A stretch of 64,000 nucleotides of DNA, taken from NCBI RefSeq assembly GCF_000005505.3, contig NC_016132.3, forward strand, positions 56,558,914 to 56,622,913. The letters are read 5' to 3'. The position numbers and the translations under genes are program-made. Origin of the DNA: Brachypodium distachyon. Lineage: Eukaryota > Streptophyta > Magnoliopsida > Poales > Poaceae. The notes beneath the pieces were generated by a model. It saw only the letters and a program-made list of their open reading frames with translations, was not told where the DNA came from and did no database searches. Shown piece after piece: positions 10,455 to 21,225 of the stretch (positions are counted from its first letter, which is position 1; each line of letters opens with the position of its first letter).

Positions 10455-11000
10455 TGTCGACTATAGTGCAACGCGTCGAACCGTGGAGTAAGCTAGCAGG
10501 AGTTAACCGTAGCTTTGGGCTAATTACGCAATTAAGCGTTGGCTAATCGTTTCAGGACAGGTGTACTTAATTTCAACCGGTGCACATGCATGCATGCAAC
10601 GGGGACAGTATCTTCCATAAATATCTAAACAGGAAGGCTCTCGAAAAAGAAAAAAAAAGAGGGAGCAAGAATGTAAGACCGCACACTCCGGTATCAATTT
10701 CAACTCACCCAAAGGCAAGCTCGGCTAAAGTCTGTGCACACGCCGACGTACGTTCCCCGTCAACCCGTAGCACAGGCTACCAGAGGTTTTGTCCAGTCCT
10801 ACCTTTTTGCCGAATCACGCAATGGATTGTCGATCGAGGCGTTCCAAACTTGCAACTTCGGAAAGAGGCACTATAATTAGGAGTGCACGCCATCTGAGGT
10901 GTATGAACTTAGCAATTCCCATGAACTTAATCTACACAGGCATGCATGAAATCCGGAGCTCTCCAGAAATTGTTGTTAAGGTTGTTAAGATGCATGGACG
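10455..11000 (+). pseudogene. Relic of a further GT77 unit: promoter-like and 3'-flank-like blocks without exons
   Basis: The block at 10470-10502 (CAACGCGTCGAACCG..., GAGTAAGCTAGCAGG) matches the promoter block of copies 3 and 4. The block at about 10738-10835 (GTCAACCCGTAGCACAGGCTACCA, CGAATCACGCAATGGAT) resembles the region just upstream of copy 4. The block at about 10895-11000 (ATGAACTTAATCTACACAGGCATGCATG, GTTGTTAAGATGCATGGACGG) resembles the 3' flank of copy 3 (6548-6690). The order is promoter then 3' flank, as in an intact unit, but no coding exon lies between. An internal deletion of a duplicated gene is inferred. Confidence 0.45.
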
Positions 11001-11801
11001 GAAAAAAAAACGGTTTTGCTATTTCTTAGGCGACTGAGAAATAAATATTTTCTAGTTGATGATAACAACCTTTTGATTCAATCGTCGAGATCAGTGTAAG
11101 ATTAATGTGGTCTCGATGGATAAGAAAATCTTCATTGGATGGATGTAATTGTCGATTAAGAAATAACTATTTTTTAGACGACTGAGAAATAGACACCCAA
11201 AAAAGGGTTGCTCTATGATTTGTCTAACTACGTCGACAAGGTATAGTAAAATGAGCTTGCGCCACATTGCGAACCAAGGGTTATTTAGGGGAGAAACAAT
11301 CGGTAAAGCATACACATCCGACAGAGAGCGGATACAAGTTTCTTGCGATATGTGACAAGATAATCCCCTAGAGTAGCTCATTAACACTTTCCGATGCTAT
11401 ACAAATTTAATTCACTTATTTCCAGACAGAGGGATCACATGCCGATGGTTTTACCGAAAATGTCTTTCCATCAGTCCACTTGCCAATACTCAAATTATAT
11501 ACAGTAGGATCACAACCCCGTATCAACACTCAAAGCTGGCAAGGAAGCTGAGCTAGTTGCTTGTTTTTGTAACTTGGTCACCGCGGCGGAAAAATTAATT
11601 ACTCTGCGTCAAACCGTGGCGTAGGCTAGCATGCATGCATGAGAGTTTGTTTAACAGTGATCACGCATTCGAATCACGCTACAAGGGTTGAATTAATTGG
11701 CCAATGGATGGAGCTTTCGTTCTCGATATATATCTACATGCAACGGCCGATCGACAGTACGCGTCAGTACTGCCTTCGTCTTGCTCTGTTCGGAGTCGGA
11801 G
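11001..11801 (+). promoter_or_regulatory. Spacer and promoter region of GT77 copy 4
   Basis: Contains two copies of a short palindrome-like unit (TATTTCTTAGGCGACTGAGAAATA at about 11019-11042 and TATTTTTTAGACGACTGAGAAATA at about 11168-11191). A related unit occurs in the first intron of copy 4 (about 12178-12212). The block GCGTCAAACCGTGGCGTAGGCTAGC at about 11607-11631 is shared with the other copies. TATATAT at 11727-11733, about 70 bp before the ATG, is a possible TATA box. Confidence 0.4.
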
Positions 11802-14800
11802 ATGGGGTTCCTGAAGGAGCCGAATTGCCGCTACAACGCCGCATGGTTCCTCATGGGGGCAGCTCTGCCCACGATGCTCTTGTTCTTCCTGGCGTCCGAC
11901 CGTGTGGGCGAGCAGCTGTCCATCGTCTCCAGCTGGGGGAACCATAACGGTGATCTGCCGCGGCCGTCTCACCCCAAGGAGGCCCCTCCTGCACAAGACA
12001 AAGAGGTAAGTACTTCTCCGGCCGTATGAGCAGTTACAAAGAAGGCAGGCATGCATGCATGCTACCTACGTGCTCATTTTTTTACTTCACTCTTGCTCCA
12101 ATTATATGCCTAGCACAACCCAGGCTTGGGAAATTCGTTAGTTTTATCATTTTCGATTGGATGGCTATGATTGTTTACTGAGAAATAACTCTTTCTTAGA
12201 CGACGGATAAATAGACAATTCCTATATTATAATATATTGTCGAACATAGACACGAAATAAGAAGAAGTAGTTAGCCAAACAGTAAAATAGTTTGAGGTTG
12301 CTGAGAATCAGTGGAGTAAACTAGACTCGGTGGCGGACAAAGATTTTCAATATTGGATGAGACGAATCATTGTATTTTCAATATTTGGTGGGACAAATGC
12401 ATTGCGACTATTTTTTTTTATTTTTTTTAATCTTTACTTGTTACAAGAATTTTTAAAACTAGTGAGTTTGCACATGCAACGCACGTCTGCACAATACGTG
12501 ACAACTTGATTTCTACTCCCTCCGATTCAAAGTATCTCAGATTTAGTACAATTTTTTGCTTAAGTTAGTATAAAATCTACAACACATATGGATCGGAGGG
12601 AGTACCTTTTTTTTTATATGATGGCTTGTCTTTCTACAAAAAAATTTGTCGATCTTATTTTTAAGTCAAGATGCTAAAGTTGGGCCTCCAAAATTGCCCA
12701 CATTTTCTTGATAATATCATCAAATCTGAACCATCATGACTAACATACACCCTAACACATTGAGTCGAATCAATCACATTCGAACATAAACAATATTCAA
12801 AATCATCAAATCTGAACCAACAAGGATACATGGTTAAGGTTTACAGCCGAATTTTCAAGAAGTTGCATAACCTGAACCCAAACCCTGAATTACGCTCCGC
12901 TCAAACTACGATTGTACTCCAGTAGGACCACATTTTAAAAGTAAGTAGTCTGTCCTGCTTGACTCAGGATGGGAAACAATGACAAGCATTTCAAATTCCC
13001 AACCCACCATTGCCAATAACATATCCTAGTACAACGATATTTTCAGTTATTAGATGTCTAAATCTCCTAACCATTTATATCAGTACCAGAAACAAACACC
13101 TATGTCATCTCTTGTTTAACCCATCCATATTCCTGCAAAGAAATATGCCAATGTGAGCCAGAAACATTTTACACCAACTCTAAACACCAAAAGTGTACTT
13201 AATAGCATGAGTTCCAAAAACATTTTGTATGGATTGATTTCCAGGATAAAAAAAACAACCATACTGGTCAGCTATCGCCTCATCCAGCAAAACTAAAAAT
13301 AATAATTCTGCGGCAGATACATAGCAAAATCAACACATGATTTCACAATGCTACGGCCGAGCTAATTGAATTTCTGTGGCACAAAACAACCCAGAGTCAT
13401 AGTTGTGCGGTTCTGATACAGCTGAGTCCTCTGATGTATGCTCACCACAATTTTCTGGTGGCCGTTCATCACCAACACGCTAGAGCGACATTCTTGCTTG
13501 TGTAACAAGCTTTCTAGCTTCGATAAGTGATGCTTGAGCAAAAGGGTTTGTTGCAGCAACAGTCTCAAGAGCATCTGTAGCTTTCTCTGCTTCCAAAATG
13601 AGTGACCTGATGGTGAAGAATAAGAGGATCAATTGAGATGACACAGAATAACATTTTGAGTGAACAAAGCAACTGTGGAATTAGGTAGTTTAAAAACAGT
13701 CTTGCATGTATAGCTGGCATGCATAACTTTCTGTCAGCAAAGTGTCAACAATCAAGTAACTGAAATGACAAGGAATTCAACTCCAAGTGCATTCCAATAT
13801 GGCAATATATATTGTAGTTACCTATATGTAATTCATCTTTTTCAGCGATCTAGAGTGATGTGCTTGTTGTTTTATAGTTGTCATTCTTGTCTTATAGTTG
13901 CATAATTATCAATATGAAACCACCATCAAAACAAATAAAATAATTTTGTCCCAAAATAAGAATAAGTGAATCACAGACAGAGGAGAAGAAATGAAACAAA
14001 CCATTTTCTCCTTTATATGCTATTTTAATACAAGTGCTGGTAGAGTTTCATTGTATGATTTCGTAGCATACCCCATTCATAATATTAATTGGTTCCACCC
14101 GGGTTTTTTTAGAAATCCTAAAGCATTTCTAATGGTGATTTAAGGCTGCATATAGTCAGAGCTTAGATCTATATTGATTCTTCAGTAGCAAACTTACGTG
14201 AGTTACATACACCTTTTCTCCGTGCTGACAGCACTCCCAAAAATATGTGGCCACCTGGTCCATCTTTGTTCTCAAGTCGTGATCGTGGAGGTCGAGCAGC
14301 GGGGCCAGGTCCTCGGGCATGAGCTCCATGATGCATAGAATTAGAAGGCCTATGTTGAACATTGAAATAGCAGTATAGCACCTATCTAGAGCAACTGTCA
14401 CTCAAGCACAACCTTAATTGAAGCACTGTGGTGTAAAGTAAAGCTGCAAATGATAATCTACAAATATGATATTGTTCAACCATGTAAGTAGAGTAGCAGT
14501 CCTCGAAGCAGGGCAGTCCCTCAATATCGTTCTATATGTACAATCACTTTGGTAACTGGCGTAAGCAAGGACTGTGGAGCACAATTGCAAACAATGCATG
14601 CAAGTGAATGAATAAGATAAATTGTTGTGTCCCTGCATAGAGAAAACATCATCTGCAAACAGCCCAGTGAAAATCTGCTGCAGTGCAATGATAGAAGACC
14701 AACAGTTTGAATAGGAAGGGATCCTGTCCGTAATGCACATCGATCAAGACAGTTCACAAGTCTTTGCAATATCTGAAAGAGAACAAACATTTTGACTACC

Positions 14801-17534
14801 TGTGAGATGAATACAGTTGTGCATTTAAAAGGACATGTTTTTCTTTTAAAACTCATCCAAGCCAACCAAAAGCTAAGCAAATACATCTTTTTTATGAGCG
14901 AACCTCAACACAAGCATCCTTCTGCAGTTCCAGAACACTGTCTCCACAAACAGTGAGGATAGTCATCTCGAGGCTCTCATCTGCTGTAACAGAGTCAAGC
15001 TGAAGGAACATCTGATGACAACACACGGCCACAAGATCCAACAAGGAATGTTTCGTACAAATCCTCAACCTCCTTCCAGAAACGAGCTCTAGAAAGTCTA
15101 TATGAATTCATGTCACTTTTACATTTAGCCATTTCCTGCTTCACCTCATCTGTCACAACACGATTGAAGCATTCAGCAGAAATTCTCCAAAGAGTACCCC
15201 TAGGATTGTGTGTCCTTATGTTCATGCTTGTCTCTCCTTATCCCTGCTTCACCTCATCTTGTTTGGCAATCGGCGGCGGCACGATTCTGGGAGGACAACA
15301 TCAGCTACTTACATAATTAGTCACGTCTCATGTAGAGACAGTAAGAAAATTTACACATACATTTCAATGAGCACATAGTGTGCAGGGACGGAATTATACC
15401 TGGACCCTGGTGCTTGGTGCGGAGGGGGCGTGCACGAGGGGGGCTGGGCAGAGGCGGGCCGCGGGGGTAGGAGGCCGCGGCGGGCGCAGGGGAAAGGAAG
15501 GAGGCAGCGACGGCTTCAGGGGAAGGGAAGGAGGAGGAGGTGTGGGGGCGGGCTGTATGGCGGGGTCAGAGGCGGGCCGTGGGGGTGGAGGCGGCGGCAG
15601 GGGAAGGGAGGAGAAGGAGGAGGCCGGCCGCAGGGGAAGGAAGGAGGAGGAGGAGGCGGGGGTGTGGAGGAGTCGGCAGCCGCAAGGGGAGGGAGGAGGA
15701 GGAGGCCGCGTTGGAGGATGGCTGGGGTGAGGAGAGAAGGAAGAAAAAATGGTTCGGGTGGGGGGCTGAAAGATTTTCCTGCGGGGTTGAATTTCAGCCT
15801 CAACAGGTAATCACTAAGCGCACACACTTAGCAAGTAATCTGTGTTTAGTGAGTCTGATTGTGGGACTATTAGTATTTCGTGTACGTTTAGTGGGGTGGA
15901 CGTTGGGATGAATATGTTGGTGCCTTTATAAGTAGTAGAGATTTACTGGGTGGGCCCTTCGCACCCAGTCATCCGGTTGGGTCCTCCCCTGACTAGATTG
16001 TGAGAACTCATCACAATACCAAATGCAATCTTAGATTCTAAGAGGTCTCTATAGTTTTATGTTGTGTCTTTTTTTTTCCGGTTTCTAGATGCACAAATCA
16101 AAACAAGATTTGAATTTCTGTGACATAACATATGAGTAGGGTGTGTAGTTGAAATATATTCTGTTTTTTTTCACGACTTTTTGAACGTCAACATATTTCA
16201 TACTAGTTGCCTCCCTTTTATAAAGAAAAAGTTAGAACATTCGATTGCTTGGGTGTTTGTATCTTGTGCGTTAGGGCCAAGGCATGGTCCCTCTATGCTT
16301 GTTGTCCTTTATGAGAACAAGATGAATCAAAAATTGTTTCCATTTTATTCCAATCTTTTTTTGAGCGAATATTCCAACTTTTTGTACTCTCTCCGTCCCA
16401 AAATAACTGACATGAATTTATATAGATTCTTATACAAATCCACGTCAATTATTTTGGGATGGAGGGAGTAGTTACCATCGTTGCAGGTGAACATAAGGTA
16501 GTCCACTAGAGGCCCATTTACATCGAAGGGGTTTCTAAAAATCCACTATGCACACAGGAAATGTTTCCGGGCTTAGCCCGGCTACTAGCGAGGGTGGCCA
16601 TGGAGGATCGGACAGTGATAATCACGTCGGTGAACGAGGCTTGGGCACGGAACGGCTCCCTGTTGGATCTCTACCGTCAGAGCTTCAAGAACGGTGAGGA
16701 CACGGAACACCTCCTCAACCACGTCCTCGTTGTCGCCCTCGACCCTGCCGGCTTCCGCCATTGCAATATTGTGCACCCCCACTGCTATCTCCTTGGGGCG
16801 ACCAACGATAATTTCACCTCGGCTGCACAGTTCATGTCCAAAGAGTATCTCGATCTCGTCTGGACCAAGCTCTCTCTCCAGCGGCGCGTCCTTGAACTCG
16901 GCTACAACTTCCTCTTCACCGTAAGAACAATCACACTCTTTATAATCAATATAAGAAAAAAAGCAAATCTAGCATTGTGAACTCCGGAAATTAAGTTCAA
17001 ATTGACACCGTCTAAAATGACTTATAGGATACAGATATGATAGTGTTGCGCAATCCGTTCCGGCACATCACTGTGCATGCAGACATGAGTGTCTCCTGCG
17101 ATAGCTTCTCCGCAACGCGTGCTCCCCTGGACAACCGGGTCAACACTGGGTTCTACTACATGAAGGCGACGAACCGGAGCATGGAGCTTCTCCGGTACTG
17201 GCAGGCGGCGAGGACTAGGTTCCCGGGCGACCACGACCAGGGCGTCTTCTACAACATCAAGCACGAGCTAGTCGAGAAGCTCAAGGTCCGGATCGAGCCC
17301 CTTGATACGGTCTACTTCAGCAATTTCTGCGAGTACCACAACGACCTGGGCAGCGCCTGCACCATGCACGCTGCCTGCTGCAAAGGTCTTGACAACAAGG
17401 TGCATGACCTCATGGACATGGCCGCTGTTTGGAAGAATTACACAAGCCTTGCGCCGGAGGAGAGGAAGAAGATGGGTGGGAAGCTCAAATGGACCGTCCC
17501 AGCCCGATGCTATAAGTCCATGGGGTGGCACTAG
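11802..17534 (+). CDS. GT77-type glycosyltransferase, copy 4, with Helitron-expanded intron 1
   Basis: About 357 residues. Exons are 11802-12005, 16558-16920 and 17028-17534, phase 0 throughout. Intron 2 is 107 bp and intron 1 is 4552 bp. Exon 1 encodes a signal anchor (AAWFLMGAALPTMLLFFLA). Exon 2 keeps the exact 363-nt length and the MEDRTVIITSVNEAW block, and exon 3 starts with DTD. All splice sites are canonical, so the gene may be functional despite the insertion. Differences from copies 1-3 are in the second half: CCKGLDNKVHDLMD in place of CCIGVDNK, YFSNFCEYHNDLGSA in place of YFGGFCEYHDDFDKI, and a shorter C-terminus ending KSMGWH. These suggest altered selection or substrate use. A Helitron in intron 1, opposite to the gene, accounts for most of the extra length. 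Confidence 0.85.
12516..12602. mobile_element. Stowaway-type MITE inside the Helitron
   Basis: 87 bp with inverted ends CTCCCTCCGATTC / GATCGGAGGGAG and TA on both sides (12514-12515, 12603-12604). It lies within the Helitron, close to its 3' end. Stowaways are non-autonomous Tc1/mariner-related elements with TA target duplication. Confidence 0.85.
13330..13620 (-). pseudogene. Captured exon of an unrecognised plant gene
   Basis: On the minus strand one frame reads RSLILEAEKATDALETVAAT followed by NPFAQASLIEARKLVTQARM. An in-frame TAG follows, then RVGDERPPENCGEHTSEDSA and about 20 further residues. This looks like an amphipathic, Ala-rich helical coding segment with an acidic tail that has acquired one nonsense codon. 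I do not recognise the parent gene. It differs from the MON2-like fragment upstream and may be a second captured gene. Confidence 0.4.
14630..15225 (-). pseudogene. Captured MON2-like (ARF-GEF-related) C-terminal fragment, frameshifted
   Basis: Minus-strand exons resemble the C-terminal part of plant MON2 homologues (large HEAT-repeat trafficking proteins of the Golgi/endosome). The first segment (15225 to about 15005) includes PRGTLWRISAECFNRVVTDE, SRARFWKEVEDLYETFLVGS and CGRVLSSDVPSA. The reading frame then shifts, and DSVTADESLEMTILTVCGDS and VLELQKDACVEV follow to about 14905. After an intron, ILQRLVNCLDRCALRTGSLP and HCSRFSLGCLQMMFSLCR follow (about 14770-14640). Loss of frame and the missing remainder show that it is not functional. 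Identification is from remembered family features, not a search. Confidence 0.6.
16389..16468. mobile_element. Stowaway-type MITE in intron 1 of GT77 copy 4
   Basis: 80 bp with ends CTCTCTCCGTCCCAAAATAA and TTATTTTGGGATGGAGGGAG, flanked by TA at 16387-16388 and 16469-16470. It ends 89 bp before exon 2. Confidence 0.85.
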
Positions 17535-19065
17535 CTACTAGAGAAAGGGCTGCACGTCCCTGACGGCCAGAATTTGAAGCCCATGGCGTGTGTAACTAAC
17601 TGTAAACCTGTTCTTGAGCAAAGCATGAATGCACACCGACGCGGTTCAGTTCTTGAAAATTTGACACGTACGCTTGTTAATGTACTGTGATACGACTTGC
17701 ATCCGTATATATATAATATATGTATCACAACCACGCACATGCCGACATTTGGCCCTGGATATATTGTTGCTAAGATCGACGAAGAAAAACGGAAACAGCT
17801 AGCATGCCGTAGCTGTGAATGTGAAGAGTTCTAGAGGTGCTGTTAATTGCTTGATCAGATGACGGAGACAGCAGGTAACTGTGCAGTTTCAGAGGGAGTA
17901 GTTGCTTTCGGAAACCTGTTATTGCGTCTTGAATCTTGATTCTGAATGGATGCGACTGTCCGGGGAATGGGTTGAGAAGCACCTGTCAAGCAAGCTTGTC
18001 ATTGAGCTCAATTGACCTTTCTTTGTCAGATCCATGAATGCACAGACGGGAAATGGAACAGAATGGTTCAGCTGTATATACGCCCAGACCTGAATTGCAG
18101 TTACCCTGAGTTTCTTCACGGCCCATCAAACTGGTCACATTACAGATATGACCTGTTCTAACACAAGTGGTCAATGTAGCTAGCACGTATTAGATTCGTT
18201 GCGGCATGTGCGCACCGGAACTGTTTACAAATTCAATAGACGTACGTACGTATACTGTCGCATGGAAGGCGGCATCGGAACTAATTTAGCTGCTTATTAT
18301 TAACCATGGAGAGAGACAGGACTCTCGATCTCATTGCAGAGTTACGTACATGAGCTGATGAGCACGACGACCAACGCTGCACGTTGCTCTAGCAGTAGCA
18401 GAAATCGGTAGCGGTACCAGCACGGTGTTACTGAAACACTTGTCTAACCCTTCTCTATGTTTCTTTTGGCATGACAGTATTTCCCACAACCCTGCATTTT
18501 TTTTTCAGACAATGAAAGATTTCATTTGCTCCTAGCCTCTGCATCATGGATACGAAACCCCCAGAATTTGTTAAGACCGAAAATTAGGAAGTTTTTTTTT
18601 TCTTTCTTTCCAACAAACCCTGGAGATAGATTTGAGATCTTAGCAGGAGTCCACTCACTCTGTCTCGACCTCCACTTGATTTGACTTGGATTAAGGTCGT
18701 CCGTGGAGCTAAGCCGGTTTACTCCATTTTGCTCAAGCCGATTCGTCTGCAACGTGCCGGTGGCAGTGTGGTACTCACGTTTGAACCTCGGACCTCACGT
18801 TGACACGGACCCGTTAATCACTCGATCGACGGCCATCCCAAAGCTAAACAAGCAAGGAAAATAGTACTCCGTGCTACAGCGCAACCGGAGAGTCGGGGGC
18901 CACGAACTGGCACACATTGAACTCGCCTCCCAAGAAAGGCCAATCAGTATCCAAGAAAAGTCAATCTCGCTACTGGTACATGCTTATACGAGCTAGTATT
19001 ACCACGACGTACGTCCCAGGTTCTTCTCCTCTGTTTCCCCTGCCTAGCTCTCTGCTCAGGCAGGC
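17535..19065. other. Spacer between GT77 copies 4 and 5
   Basis: The 3' flank of copy 4 has a diverged GAAAATTTGACACGTACG block at about 17653. The rest shows no gene. The last 200 bp before 19066 is the presumed promoter and leader of copy 5; the ATG at 19066 sits in a good context (GCAGGCATGGCG). Confidence 0.45.
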
Positions 19066-20332
19066 ATGGCGAGCTCCAAGAACAGCATCTCGCCGTCCCC
19101 GGTGGTCGTCTTCCTCCTCGGGGCCGGCTCGGCCACCGTGCTCCTCGTCTTCCTCTTCACCTCGACCGCGAATCCCGCGTGGCCCACGATGGCCTCCCAG
19201 GGGATCAGGCAGACGGTGGCAGCTGGTTCCGGTTCTCTGCATCAGCCCTGCAGCACCACACCGGCGCCGAACAGGACAGCCGCATCAGCGAGGCAGAGAA
19301 AACCTAGAGCAAGAGCCCCAAAGGTTTCTCCTCCTACTAATGCGGTACGTCGTCCTTGTCCTCTCTCTGCTTCATTCTTATCTGCCGGCCGCCAATAACA
19401 GAGCAAATAAGCGCCCTGATTTGATATTCCAGAGAGGCAGCAGGGGCGTGGAGGACGACGAGTTCGCGCGGATGGTGCGGCGCGCGGCGATGGAGGACGG
19501 GACGGTGATCATGACGTCGGTGAACGAGGCGTGGGCGGCGCCGGGGTCGCTCCTGGACACGTTCCTCGAGAGCTTCCGCGTCGGGGAGAACATCTCGCAT
19601 TTCGTCGAACACATCATCGTCGTGGCCATGGACGAAGGCGCTCTCCTTCGTTGCCACGCCCTCAAACACCCGCACTGCCATCTCCTCCTCCCGGACCCGG
19701 AAAACAACTCCCCCAACGGGACAAGCCCGGACCTCTCCGGCGCCAAGAGCTACATGACCAAGGACTACCTCTCCCTCGTCTGGTCCAAGCTCCGGCTCCA
19801 GCAGCGCGTGCTGGACCTCGGCCACAACCTCCTCTTCACGGACGTGGACGTGGCGTGGTTCAGGGACCCGAGGGTGCACATCACCTTGGCGGCGGACATC
19901 ACGACGTCGAGCGACTTCTACTTCGGGGACCCGGACGACCTGGGGAACTACCCGAACACGGGGTTCATCTACTTCAAGGCCACGGCGCGGAACGGCCGGG
20001 CCATGGCGCACTGGCACGCGGCCAGAAGCCGGTTCCCGCGGGAGCACGACCAGTTCGTGTTCAACGAGATCAAGCGGGAGCTGGCGGCGCCCGGGATCGG
20101 GGTCCGGATCAGGTTCATTGATAGTAAGGATGTCAGCGGGTTCTGCCAGCTCGGGCGCGACATGAACCGGGTCGCCACCGTGCACACTACCTGTTGTATC
20201 GGGTTGGAGAACAAGCTGCATGATCTTAAGCGGGTTGTGGTGGATTGGAAGAGGTATTTGGCTAGGCCGGTCTGGGAGCGCCGGGCTGGGTTGGTCGGGT
20301 GGACGTTCCAGGGTGGGAAGTGCATACATTGA
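19066..20332 (+). CDS. GT77-type glycosyltransferase, copy 5 (diverged, two exons)
   Basis: About 392 residues from exons 19066-19344 and 19433-20332, separated by an 88-bp GT-AG intron in phase 0. Exon 1 encodes a short tail, an anchor (VVVFLLGAGSATVLLVFLF) and a basic Ser/Ala/Pro-rich stem. Exon 2 encodes the whole catalytic domain without the intron that splits it in copies 1-4. It contains MEDGTVIMTSVNEAW, DVDVAWFRDP (a canonical DxD), NTGFIYFKATARN, EHDQFVFNEIKREL and CCIGLENKLHDLKRVVVDWK, and ends GGKCIH. Unlike copies 1-4 it has the fuller TDVDVAWFRDP form common in GT77 enzymes, suggesting it is the older lineage. Base composition is strongly GC-rich at third positions. Keeping intron 1 argues against retroposition. 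Likely a Golgi transferase; substrate unknown. Confidence 0.9.
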
Positions 20333-21225
20333 GCGAAGATGGATCGCCGGGGAGTTGAGTTGAAGCTGGCCGATCGGTTCTTGGTAGCTCGGTCGAGTCA
20401 GCCTCTTCATGTTTCTGTAGCCCAGTGAATTATATGATGTGGTTTGTACTAGTATATGTGCTTAGCTCGCAATTGATCGAGGACAGCCAACAGTAGGTCA
20501 AACAAGTAGTACTGCGGGTCTACGATTGCCTAACTACGTTGGACTGGGAGGGGTTTAATCTTTCCTGTGACTGACCAAGCTAGGCAGGTAATGTGAAGTG
20601 TGAAGTGTGCCTTCTTGAGAGGAAACATCTGCCTCCAGCGATGTCGAATCTTATCTTTGCCAGGTTCAGGACGGGTCGCTAGCTAGCTACTAGCCGATAT
20701 GGGAAAATTGAAGCCTTTATCCCGCCATTGTTTGTAGTCGGGTTTTAGACGTTGTGATCAGAGCTTACTGAAGGCTATTCAGATTTTTGCATGATCATAA
20801 GTTCTTGAATTTACTGGACTCGATGTTCATCTTCTTTTTTCGGCTGGATCTTGGTCGTTTTGAGGACGACGGCCAGCACAACCATGTTTATTTGTGACGG
20901 ATCATTTTGTGTTGTTTTGATATATCAGATATGTTTTCCTGAAAAAATAAAAAATATATTCAGGGATGAACATGCTTCCTTTGTGGGCATGATCCCAGAA
21001 AAACTGGGGACGTGGCATGTGTACATGGGCCAGAGTGGAAAAGGCCAGCAGGACAAGTAAACATCGTTCAGGTCTGAACAAGTAAGGCAAAGCGTAAATT
21101 GGTGTTACGTTAACGCCGGGGGAAGGCGGAAAGATCAGACAAACCCAAACCGCCGCTCCTGTCTCTGCAGTCTATAGCAGAGTGACAACTGACAAGTCCA
21201 CGGGGAGATCACCGAGATTTCTCAG
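20333..21225. other. Spacer between GT77 copy 5 and glucosidase I
   Basis: No gene is recognised. The last about 100 bp, GC-rich and ending TCTCAG before the ATG, is the likely leader of the downstream gene. Confidence 0.5.

Larger units (their letters stand above)
12459..15941 (-). mobile_element. Non-autonomous Helitron with captured gene fragments
   Basis: Read on the minus strand, the element begins TCTCTACTACTTATAAAGGC (15941 downwards) and ends ...CAAACTCACTAG (to 12459). These fit the Helitron 5'-TC and 3'-CTRR rules. The flanking bases are A (12458) and T (15942), as expected for insertion into an AT dinucleotide without target duplication. Just inside the 3' end is a short hairpin, TTGCA-TG-TGCAA. 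No Rep/helicase gene is present. The 3.48-kb body carries exon-intron fragments of at least two host genes on the element's sense strand, plus a GC-rich Gly/Pro-coding stretch near its 5' end (15400-15800). It lies in intron 1 of GT77 copy 4, antisense to it. Confidence 0.75.

Noticed and set aside
15380..15911. Gly/Arg-rich open frames up to about 126 codons
   Set aside because: Low-complexity GGAGG repeats inside the Helitron; no family resemblance. May be a captured first-exon fragment but not a gene.
19066..20332. Idea that GT77 copy 5 is a retrocopy because its catalytic domain is intron-free
   Set aside because: It keeps an intron at the same exon 1/exon 2 junction as its relatives and has no poly-A or target duplication, so loss or absence of the second intron is simpler.
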